NCBI GenBank assembly: GCA_963924555.1
Contig: OZ004589.1
Location: 7,192,001-7,256,000, forward strand
Direction: 5' to 3'
DNA from: Crambe crambe
Lineage: Eukaryota > Porifera > Demospongiae > Poecilosclerida > Crambeidae
DNA length: 64,000 nt
The notes below the pieces were generated by a model. The model was not told the origin of the DNA, searched no databases, and saw only the letters and a list, made by a program, of their open reading frames with translations. Positions within the stretch are counted from its first letter, which is position 1. Each line of letters starts with the position of its first letter. Shown piece by piece: positions 21,862-31,412 of the stretch. The position numbers and the translations under genes were made by a program.

Positions 21862-23306
21862 ATGGCTCTCACGATTGTTAGGTTACTGATCCTACTAGTA
21901 GCATCGTATGGAGGGTATGCTTATCCAAGTGGACCTCCTACTAGTATCTGTAACACCTCTCCTGGAGTGCTTCTGAGGCCTGGGGTGTCTCATGGTTACT
22001 CCCAAAGTGGAAATGGTGGCTTTCTGATAAGTACAGACCTTCCAGTATCCACAGGCAATGGCGAAGGATATGATGATACAGCTGGAGGATATAATGATAC
22101 AGCTGAAGGATATGATTATACAGCTGGCGAGCTATATACAGGTAGGTCTTTCAGGGACTGAAAATAAATTAATACTTCTCCATGGTTACCATGGAAGTCA
22201 ACTAGCCTCGTACCCAGGCCCATTTTTCTCCTTTTTTTTGGGGGGGGGGGGCCTGGGTACGAGTCAATTTTCTGACACTGTTATTATTATCCCTTTCCAG
22301 TTTTGATCAATGATACCGATACTTCTATTATGAATCCTGGCTTCAGAGGATTCGTGATTCAGGCTCAAAGTGTGCCTGGAGGCAATTTGATAGGCACATT
22401 TATACCAGATACTGTGCAGTTGCAACAGTACCTCAACTGTCCCGACAGTATGCGTAATGTAGCAAAAGTATGGATTATTAATAATTATGTATCTTGTTTG
22501 GTGCTGACTGGTCCTTTATTGACTGCAGGCTACAGTGACTCATAATAATGGAAGGAGACAAAATTTCAAAGAGCAGAGAATTCTCTGGCGGGCACCACCT
22601 GAAATGGATGGAACAGTTGAATTCCGGTAAGTGTGCACTTGGTAATCCAGTCTCTTTCTCAGGTTCATACAGTAGGGTGTCCTAGTTCTGAGAGGGTTCA
22701 GTTATTGCATACCAGCATTGAGTAGCTCAAAATAGAACATTCTGAATATTCCTCCATAGATACACAAGTTTTTCTAAACTTCAGATATTCTGTCGTTCAT
22801 CGAATGTCAACATTCTACTCCAACTTGCAAGCTTCATCAGATGTATGTATACTGCAAGCTAAAATTTGAAGTATAGGTATGACTATTATGTCCTCTACAG
22901 AGTAACAGGGGAGAGGTGCTACCTCAAACTACGGAACCACCACCCACTACTCGTCCACCTAGTACTCTTCCACCCAGTACCCTTCCACCTACTACTCCAC
23001 CACATGTGAGTGTTAGAAGAAGTAATAAGCTACTTCTTGGGGGAAATTTACATCTCATCATCTTATTCCACTCTCTCAGAGAGAGGGAGTGTTTATTTTA
23101 TAGATGAAGCTCATAAAGAAACAGTCAGCATGTCATGTTCCATTAAAGATACATGTCAAGTATTATTATCCTCCTCCTCCCCCCCACAGAGCAATTCCAG
23201 CGGTTACACAGTTCCTCTTATTTCTACTTCTAGTGGCTCGTTTGTTCAAGCTCTTGGAATCATGACATCTTACATAGCTTACATAATTATTATGATTATT
23301 GTATAA
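21862..23306 (+). CDS. Reeler-domain protein R1 with GPI-like tail
   Basis: Six exons (21862-22141, 22301-22467, 22529-22626, 22785-22842, 22901-23005, 23190-23306) join in phase to 274 aa. A signal peptide (RLLILLVASYGGYAYP) leads into a Reeler domain: GPPTSICNTSPG, HG..., GNGGFLISTDLP, YTAGELYTG, FRGFVIQAQSVPGG, IGTF, ILWRAPPEMDGTVEFRYSVV. A proline/threonine stalk (PPSTLPPSTLPPTTPPH) and a Ser-rich segment precede a C-terminal hydrophobic stretch ending YIIIMIIV with no charged cytoplasmic residues, which looks like a GPI signal. Reeler proteins include insect immune-induced proteins and the N-terminus of ferric reductase FRRS1; the role here is unknown. Confidence 0.87.
22207..22263. repeat. 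Hairpin repeat in R1 intron 1
   Basis: CTCGTACCCAGGCC (22207-22220) and GGCCTGGGTACGAG (22250-22263) form perfect 14-bp arms around a T/G homopolymer loop. The equivalent sits in R2 (about 23957-24034, loop expanded to a long G run) and, decayed, in R3 (about 25738-25810). A probable short fold-back element. Confidence 0.75.
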
Positions 23307-23506
23307 TGTGCAATGATAATTGGAAGAGTGAGCATAAACATACAACAAACAAACAAACCAACAACAAAACAATAACAAAACAAAAAACAACCACACATGA
23401 TAATTATAATAATTATAATGTGTATAAAACAACAACCACACGTACATGTGAGAGTGTTTAATATAACAAAGATAAATAAAACAAAAATTAATTAACAAAC
23501 AAACAA

Positions 23507-23540
23507 ATGGTTGGCCACAGCTTGGTCAGACAAGTTCATC
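23507..23540 (+). pseudogene. 34-bp fragment of PIGW exon 3 upstream of R2
   Basis: The stretch starting ATGGTTGGCCACAGC matches PIGW exon 3 (20880-20913) at 33 of 34 positions. The sequence beyond it on each side is unrelated to PIGW. A slightly more diverged copy occurs at 25308-25341, upstream of R3. Confidence 0.85.
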
Positions 23541-23635
23541 TAGTTAATACAGACGTGACCAGGAGACAGCAGTCACAGGTGTGGCTCTTGGGCGTACTGT
23601 GCGCATGTGCTGCACATGCGCAAATTAGACGCTAA

Positions 23636-23987
23636 ATGGCGCCTCTCATGGTTGGGTTTCTGATCCTACTAGCATCACATGGAGGGTATGCTTACCCAAT
23701 TGGACCTCCTACTAGTATCTGTAACACCTCTCCTGGAGTGTTTCTGAGGCCTGGGCAGGCTCATGGTGACCCCCAAAGTGGAAATGGTGGCTTTCTGATA
23801 AGTACAGACCTTCCAATATCCACAGGCAATGGTGGAGGATATAATGATACAGCTGAAGGATATGATTATACAGCTGGCGAGCTATATACAGGTAGGTCTT
23901 TCAGGGACTGAAAATAAATTAATACTTCTCCATGGTTACCATGGAAGTCAACTAGCCTTGTACCCAGGCCCATTTTTCTCCTTTTTT

Positions 23988-24023
<36 letters not shown>

Positions 24024-25103
24024 TGGGTACGAGTCAATTTTCTGACACTGTTATTATTACCCCTTTCCAGTTTTGATCAATGATACCAATACTTCTACTA
24101 TGAATCCTGGCTTCAGAGGATTCGTGATTCAGGCTCAAAGTGTGCCTGGAGGCAATTTGATAGGCACATTTATACCAGATACTGTCCAGTTGCAACAGTA
24201 CCTCAACTGTCCCGACAGTATGGGTAATGTAGCAAACGTAAGTGCTATACTGGATTATCTTGTTTGGTGCTGACAGGGTCTTTATTGACTGCAGGCTACA
24301 GTGACTCATAATAATGGAAGGAGACAAAATTTCAAAGAGCAGAGAATTCTCTGGCGGGCACCACCTGAAATGGATGGAACGGTTGAATTCCGGTAAGTGT
24401 GCACTTGGTAATCCAGTCTCTTTCTCAGGTTCATACAGTAGGGTGTCCTAGTTCCGAGAGGGTTCAGTTATTGCATACCAGCATTGAGTAGCTCAAAATA
24501 GAACATTCTGAATATTCCTCCATAGATACACAAGTTTTTCTAAACTTCAGATATTCTGTCGTTCATCGAATGGTAACATACTACTCCAACTTGCAAGCTT
24601 CATCAGATGTATGTACTGCACTCACTAGCTAAAATTTGAAGTATAGGTATGACTATTATGTCCTCTACAGAGTAACAGGGGAGAGGTGCTACCTCAAACT
24701 ACGGAACCACCACCCACTACTCGTCCACCTAGTACTCTTCCACCCAGTACCCTTCCACCTACTACTCCACCACATGTGAGTGTTAGAAGAAGTAATAAGC
24801 TACTTCTTGGGGGAAATTTACATCTCATCATCTTATTCCACTCTCTCAGAGAGAGGGAGTGTTTATTTTATAGATGAAGCTCATAAAGAAACAGTCAGCA
24901 TGTCATGTTTCATTAAAGATACATGTCAAGTATTATTATCCTCCCCCCTCCCCCCTCCTCCCCCCCCCCCCCCCCCCCCCCCACAGAGCAATTCCAGCGG
25001 TTACACAGTTCCTCTTATTTCTACTTCTAGTGGCTCATTTGTTCAAGCTCTTGGAATCATGACATCTTACATAGCTTACATAATTATTATGATTATTGTA
25101 TAA
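23636..25103 (+). CDS. Reeler-domain protein R2 with GPI-like tail
   Basis: Six exons (23636-23891, 24071-24237, 24295-24392, 24551-24608, 24671-24775, 24987-25103) give 266 aa with the same plan as R1; exons 5 and 6 are almost identical to R1 in sequence. It starts MAPLMVGFLILLASHGG (signal peptide) and keeps all Reeler landmarks. The polypyrimidine tract before exon 6 is an unusually long C run (24945-24982), and intron 1 holds about 30 consecutive G residues. The unit 23307-25103 repeats R1's 3' flank, so R2 probably arose by tandem duplication. Confidence 0.87.
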
Positions 25104-25307
25104 TGTGCAATGATAATTGGAAGAGTGAGCATAAACATACAACAAGCAAACAAACCAACAACAAAACAATAACAAAACAAAAAACAACCACACATGATAA
25201 TTATAATAATTATAATGTGTATAAAACAACAACCACACGTACATGTGAGAGTGTTTAATATAACAAAGACAAACAAAACAAAAATTAATTAATTAACAAA
25301 CAAACAA

Positions 25308-25341
25308 ATGGTTGGCCACAGCTTGGTCAAATAAGTTCATC
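25308..25341 (+). pseudogene. PIGW exon 3 fragment upstream of R3
   Basis: Second copy of the 34-bp PIGW scrap, with additional changes (ggtcaaataagttcatc), in the same position relative to the R3 start as in R2. This shows that the scrap was already in place when R2 and R3 separated. Confidence 0.8.
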
Positions 25342-25436
25342 TAGTTAATACAGACGTGACCAGGAGACAGCAGTCACAGGTGTGGCTCTTGGGCGTACTG
25401 TGCGCATGTGCTGCACATGCACAAATTAGACGCTAA

Positions 25437-27565
25437 ATGGCGCCTCTCATGGTTGGGTTTCTGATCCTACTAGCATCACATGGAGGGTATGCTTACCCAG
25501 GTGGACCTCCTACTAGTATCTGTAACACCTCTCCTGGAGTGTTTCTGAGGCCTGGGGCGTCTCATGGTAACCCCCAAAGTGGAAATGGTGGCTTTCTGAT
25601 AAGTACAGACCTTCCAGTATCCACAGACAATGATGGAGGATATAATTATACAGCTGGCGAGCTATATACAGGTAGGTCTTTCAGGGACTGAAAATAAGTT
25701 AATACTTCTCCATGGTTACCATGGAAGTCAACTAGCCTCGTATCCAGGCCCATTTTTTGCTTTTTTTTTTCTCTCTTTTTTTTTTTTTTTTTTTTTTTTC
25801 TTTACGAGGTTAGGAAGTCAATTTTCTGACACTGTTATTATTATCCCTTTCCAGTTTTGATCAATGATACCAATACGTCTACTATGAATCCTGGCTTCAG
25901 AGGATTTGTGATTCAGGCTCAAAGTGTGCCTGGAGGCAATTTGATAGGCACATTTATACCAGATACTGTCCAGTTGCAACAGTACCTCAATTGTCCTGAC
26001 AGTATGCGTAATGTAGCAAAAGTAAGTGCTATACTGGATTATTAATAATTAGGGTAGGTGTGGGTATTATGAGTCAGCTAGGTATTGTTGCTCTTTTCTT
26101 AGAAATGGACTATCTTAGAATGTTGAAAAATACTCCAGATGTAGAACTAATGTGTGGAGAAATAAAAATATTGCATCTTGTAGATAGGAGTTATTATCTT
26201 ACTTGACATACTCAGGAAAGTATTATGAGTCAAAGGTATGAATTATGAGTCGCTGGCTTGATTTTTGTCTCTAAGAATTGATAATGTAGCTAAGATAAAT
26301 AATAACCTTGGATTACTTTAATATTCATTTTCACTCCATCTTGTAGCATCATTGCTTCCCTGCGCTTTTTTTATTCAGATTGGTTACGATTATACCCATT
26401 TTTAAAACTTCTTATTAGCTAACATTTTCTGGAGGATTTTATTTGATCAAAAGATCGAAAAAAAATTATTAAGTTTCATATCTAAAGTATCAACTCCACC
26501 TACCCTATGTATCTTGTTTGGTGCTGACTGGGCCTTTATTGACTGCAGGCTACAGTGACTCATAATAATGGAAGGAGACAAAATTTCAAAGAGCAGAGAT
26601 TTCTCTGGCGGGCACCATCTGAAATGGATGGAACAGTTGAATTCCGGTAAGTGTGCACTTGGTAATCCAGTTGACCAGTCTCTCAGGTTTGTAGGGTCGC
26701 ACATTCTCCATAGTGTCCATAGATCCTATATAGGATTTGAGTACTCAAATATTCTTTTGAACATTCCCAAGTAGTTCTATTCTAAACTTCAGATATTCTG
26801 TCGTTGATCGAATGGCAACGTTCTACTCCAACTTGCAAGCTTCATCAGATGTATGTACTGCACTCACTAGCTATAGTTTGAAGTAGGTATGACTATTATT
26901 GCATGTCCTATACAGAGTAACAGGGGAGAGGTGCTACCTCGAACTACAGTGTACCATATACCACTGCCCACTACTCGTCCACCTAGTACTCTTCCACCCA
27001 GTACCCTTCCACCTACCACTCCACCACATGTGAGTGTTAGAAGAAATAACAAGCTACTTCTTGGGGGAAATTTACATCTCATCATCTTATTCCACTCTCT
27101 CAGAGAGATGGCATGTCCAAGCATGCCCAATAAAAAGATTAGCTAGCTAGGTATGTGAATAAGGATTGCTGAATGAAAAAAAGCCTTATGCTCACTGAGT
27201 CAGTACATGTGAAATGAATACGATTCTGAAGTATTTTATGAGTAGGCTATTTAATGAAAGTGAAAATATCTCACCATTATTATTCACTCCATGATGAGTC
27301 TTCATTTTATGAAGAAACAGCCATATTTCATTAAACACTATGTCTTTGGGTAGATACATGTCAAGTATATTATCCTCTCCTTCCCACCCCCCAACAGAGC
27401 AATTTCAGCAATCATACAGTGCCTCTTACTTCTAACAATTCCAGCAGTCACACAGTTCTTCTTATTTCCAGCAATCATACTACTTCTATCAGTGGATCAT
27501 TTGTTCAAGCTCTTGGAATCATGGCATCTTACATAGCTTACATAATTATTATGATTATTGTATAA
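25437..27565 (+). CDS. Reeler-domain protein R3 with GPI-like tail
   Basis: Six exons (25437-25671, 25855-26021, 26549-26646, 26793-26850, 26916-27029, 27398-27565) give 279 aa. Signal peptide and Reeler domain match R2; the stalk begins SNRGEVLPRTT. Exon 6 carries an extra internal repeat (SNFSNHTVPL, SNNSSSHTVLL, SSNHTT) adding N-glycosylation sequons before the FVQALGIM...IIIMIIV hydrophobic tail. Intron 2 is 527 bp because of a transposon insertion, against 57-61 bp in R1 and R2. Confidence 0.86.
26052..26505. mobile_element. TA-flanked MITE in R3 intron 2
   Basis: A 454-bp insertion with inverted ends GGGTAGGTG and CACCTACCC, flanked by a TA on each side. The corresponding position of R1 (about 22490-22500, aataattatgtatc) is an empty site carrying a single TA. 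TA duplication suggests the Tc1/mariner superfamily; no coding frame inside. Confidence 0.85.
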
Positions 27566-29379
27566 TGTGCAATGATAATTGGAAGAGTGAGCATAAACAT
27601 ACAAACAAACAACAAACAAACAAACAAAAATCAACAACTAAAACAAGAACAAACAACCACATGCATGTTATGTGTATAAAATAATAACAAAAATAAACAA
27701 CACATGCATGTTAGAGTACTCAGGGTTCTATCTACTGGGGCCCAAAACTTCCAGCTTCCCCCGACCCCTCAAAAAATTTCCATTGCTAGGATTAACCAGT
27801 GTTTTATATTCCAGCTACATGTAGGAGTGTAATCTTAATCTCCTCATATCAACAATTGCAGCTGCTAGCTAAAAGTCATTGTTTGTATGATATTTTTGCA
27901 AAATATCATGGTTTTGATTTTCGAAGTGGCTATTGGTCTGGCAACCGGACCATTAGCATTGTCCTATCCAAAAGGGGTGTGATTAGGAAAAGTGGGCTGG
28001 TACTGTAAACAAAGCATGTGAGATTGAGAGTATTCAAAAATGTCAACTAGCAACATTACCTTAGACATTAAATTTTACCTACAGTGGTCGATCCAGGAAA
28101 TCTACATGGCCACGCCCACTTTTTGCCTAACCACACCCTTTTTAGGGAAACTGCGCCCACTTGATGCTTAGCCAGTCTGCAGCTAACTTGCAAACTGTCA
28201 TGCACCACTGTAATTCTTATAGCTAAGTGGCCACACAAAAGGGGGGGGGGGGGGGCATCAAGGCTGCATGGTGATGGCAACAGTGGTGACTCTAGCATGT
28301 ACTGGTCCCAGGGCCCCAAAGTTACCTCAGCAGCTAATAGCCTAGTGAACCAGTGATAATGAGACTAGTGATAATGCCTTGTATTGCATACTTGAGTACA
28401 GGCATTGGTGTTGTTCAAGCTAGTTAGCTACACTCACACTGACTTGGACTTACTGTACATACGGTGGAACCTCCGATGAAGGACCCTCCAAGGAATCTTC
28501 TATAAATAAAGGCCACATAGCATTGGTAGCTAGCACATTTTTAACCTCCGAGAAAAGGACAATCTCTCTACAATTAGGACAAAGTGGCTGATCCCAAAGT
28601 GCCCTTTACTCAGGGTTCCACTGTAGCTAAAATGCAGTAGCCATTTTGGGAGCCAATCAATCCTGAATCAACTCCCTAGCTAAGTGTGAGTCAGTGAGAG
28701 TGCAGCTTGATTTTGAATAACAAGGGGAAGGTAGCTATGCGATAAGTGTGAACTCATGTAGCTATAGATCTACTTTCACAATATGAGTTCGATCAGCTAT
28801 AAAGGTCTAGTTTAGTTCCACTACAACTGTATAGTAGCACCCGCCCCTCCAAATTAAATTGGAAGACATTGGCTGGCAAGCCAAGTAAGGTTGCTGACTA
28901 CAGAACCGGAGACAGCAGTCACAGGCACATGCACAGAGCAATTAATGCTACCAAAGGCAAAGGATCCACGCAGCTCTCTTGGGCACAGTATTTTACTGCA
29001 CATGAAAATTATGAGCTGCTAGCCTGTGCCCAGAACAATAAACACTGGTAAAAGTTCAAAGTTGTCTTTACACAACTCCATCCACCTCGGTGGGTGTGCG
29101 GTGAATCCACATTGAGGCATTGCCCTTCCATAAACATATGGCAAGCCTTTGGAAAAGGTGGGTGGTAGAGTCAGCAGGTGAGCCAAGGGATACCCAACCT
29201 CTGGCCCAATTAATAGTCTGCCAAGGCTCTTGATGGTGTCAATCGCTCTGTCACTCCCGGCCACCTCCTATTGACTCCACCACTAGCAGAATGACCTACT
29301 GTATACTGAGCGGATCGGATCCGGCGCGGAGTGGGCGATCTATTGCACATGCGCAGTAGACTGACGCTCAATGCAAGAA
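27566..29379. other. Intergenic region R3-R4
   Basis: No gene seen. It contains A/C-rich 3' flank shared with R1 and R2, a fragment with a CAGTGGTCGATCCAGG end at about 28083 (hAT-like terminal sequence without a visible partner), the Tigger-type MITE at 28462, and the R4 upstream block with NRF1-like box 29344-29355. Confidence 0.5.
28462..28623. mobile_element. Tigger/pogo-type MITE
   Basis: Ends CGGTGGAACCTCC and GGGTTCCACTG are inverted repeats flanked by TA (28460-28461 and 28624-28625). CAGTGGAACCTC ends with TA target sites are typical of pogo/Tigger-derived MITEs. 162 bp, non-coding. Confidence 0.75.
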
Positions 29380-30647
29380 ATGCCTCTGGTTAAGATTGCA
29401 TTTGGGTTACTGATAGGTCTACTAGCATCGCATGGGGGGTATGCTTACCCAAATGGACCTCCTACTAGTATCTGTAACACCTCTCCTGGAGTGCTTCTGA
29501 GGCCTGGGGCGGCTCATGGTGTCCCCCAAAGTGGAAATGGTGACTTTCTGATAAGTACAGACCTTCCAGTATCCACAGGCAATGGTGGAGGATATAATTA
29601 TGCAGCTGGCGAGCTATATACAGGTAGGATAGTAGATAAGCATATGATAAGTAATCAACCCCTGGAAATCATGATCCTTTCCCTTTCCAGTTTTGATCAA
29701 TGATACCAATACTTCTTCAACTGGCTTCAGAGGATTCGTGATTCAGGCTCAAAGTGTGCCTGGAGGCAATTTGATAGGCACATTTATACCAGATACTGTC
29801 CAGTTGCAACAGTACCTCAACTGTTCCGACAGTATGGGTAATGTAGCAAAAGTAAGTGCTATACTGGATTATCTTGTTTGGTGCTGACTGGGCCTTTATT
29901 GACTGCAGGCTACAGTGACTCATAATAATGGAAGGAGACAAAATTTCAAAGAGCAGAGAATTCTCTGGCGGGCACCACCTGAAATGGATGGAACGGTTGA
30001 ATTCCGGTAAGTGTGCACTTGGTAATCCAGTCTCTTTCTCAGGTTCATACAGTAGGGTGTCCTAGTTCCGAGAGGGTTCAGTTATTGCATACCAGCATTG
30101 AGTAGCTCAAAATAGAACATTCTGAATATTCCTCCATAGATACACAAGTTTTTCTAAACTTCAGATATTCTGTCGTTCATCGAATGGTAACATACTACTC
30201 CAACTTGCAAGCTTCATCAGATGTATGTACTGCACTCACTAGCTAAAATTTGAAGTATTATTATGTCCTCTACAGAGTAACAGAGGAAAGGTGCTTCCTC
30301 CTACCCCCACGGATCCTACCCCCACAGATCCTACCCCCACGGAAATGACCACGGCATCTTCTTCGTCTTCCATGAACTACTCTGCCACCACTCACTTCAT
30401 GTGAGTGTTAGAAGAAGTATTTAGGGGAAATGTGTACATCTCACCATCTTATTCTTGGAGAGCCAACATCATGCATGAGCATGAGTAATTGTGTGTGCTG
30501 TACATGCTACCATAATATGGGATAATATTAATGCTATTGTCTTTGTGTATATAGATGACATGTCAAGTATAATTATCCCCCCCTCCCCCCTCTCCCCCAA
30601 ACAGAATACTTTCAGGAATCGTACAGTTCCTCTACCAACACTTCTAG
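29380..30647 (+). CDS. Reeler-domain protein R4, tail-less
   Basis: Exons 29380-29623, 29691-29851, 29909-30006, 30165-30222, 30276-30400, 30605-30647 read in phase to 242 aa. An in-frame ATG at 29371 is an alternative start; 29380 aligns with R5. The Reeler domain is intact. The stalk differs, with three copies of a DPTPT unit. Exon 5 ends in phase 2 instead of phase 0, so exon 6 is read in another frame and stops after 14 codons: the FVQALGIM hydrophobic tail of the other copies is gone. Either a soluble secreted form or a gene beginning to decay. Exons 3-4 with their intron are identical to R2. Confidence 0.7.
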
Positions 30648-31230
30648 CACTGCTGGAACTACTTCTGCCTCTTAATGGCATGTTTCAGTGGTGTTATGTT
30701 CTTTTGGAATCATGACATCTTATGTTTCAATAATAATTTTGAATATTGAGCATAAACAACAACAAACAAACAAACAAACAAACAAACAAACAAACAAAGC
30801 TGCAATGCACATGCGCATGAGGGTATTATAATGTCAACCAGCGACATTACTTCAATTATGGCTAATTCATTCAACCATACTCCCAAGAGTTCAGATTCAG
30901 CAGAATCTATTTCAACCAGAGCCAGCCAGCCAGCCAGCCAGCATAACTGCTGAGGTAGAGTCACCACTGTTGCCATCACCAACCTTGGACACCAATGGTG
31001 TAGCTAACACTTCAAATACAAATGCTTGATTCAGGATTAATTGACTGTACTGCAACCTCAGGTTCAAGTAAAGGACACTTGTGCACTTTATAGAGTGTAG
31101 CTTGAATAACAAGGGGAACATCAATTTTACCCTATTTTCACTAGCTACACAATTTACTGGGCTGGTCTTGTCAATAGTGCCAGTTCAAAAGATGAACAAC
31201 TAGATCTTTCTCGCCTGATCGCTCCATGGA
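30648..31230. other. Spacer between R4 and copia element
   Basis: No gene. Contains (aaac)n runs and CAGC repeats, and remnants of a Reeler tail exon (ggaatcatgacatctta at about 30706). Confidence 0.5.
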
Positions 31231-31234
31231 TCTA

Positions 31235-31412
31235 TTGGAGATTGTCTAAGAAGATCAATCTGGATTTAATATAGCAAGAAACACCACATGTACCATGAGG
31301 CAAAAGTAAAATTGAAGTGTGATTACATCATAACCGTGACTGTTAATTAGAATGACATGAATCATAATGCCATTGTATGCTGAATAATGATGTTGGAGTC
31401 TTGGGTGACACT
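31235..31412 (-). repeat. LTR (3' side of the copia element)
   Basis: Shares a stretch including gaagtgtgattacatcataa and ttggagtcttgggtg with the block at 34895-35025. The outer boundary near ctattggagattgtctaag is clear; the inner boundary is approximate. Confidence 0.65.

Noticed and set aside
22181-22196. CCATGGTTACCATGG in R1-R3 introns as an X-box
   Set aside because: It resembles an X-box half but is intronic and copied by gene duplication; no independent support.
28083-28330. Complete hAT-type MITE
   Set aside because: Only one terminal sequence (CAGTGGTCGATCCAGG) is visible; no inverted partner or target duplication found.
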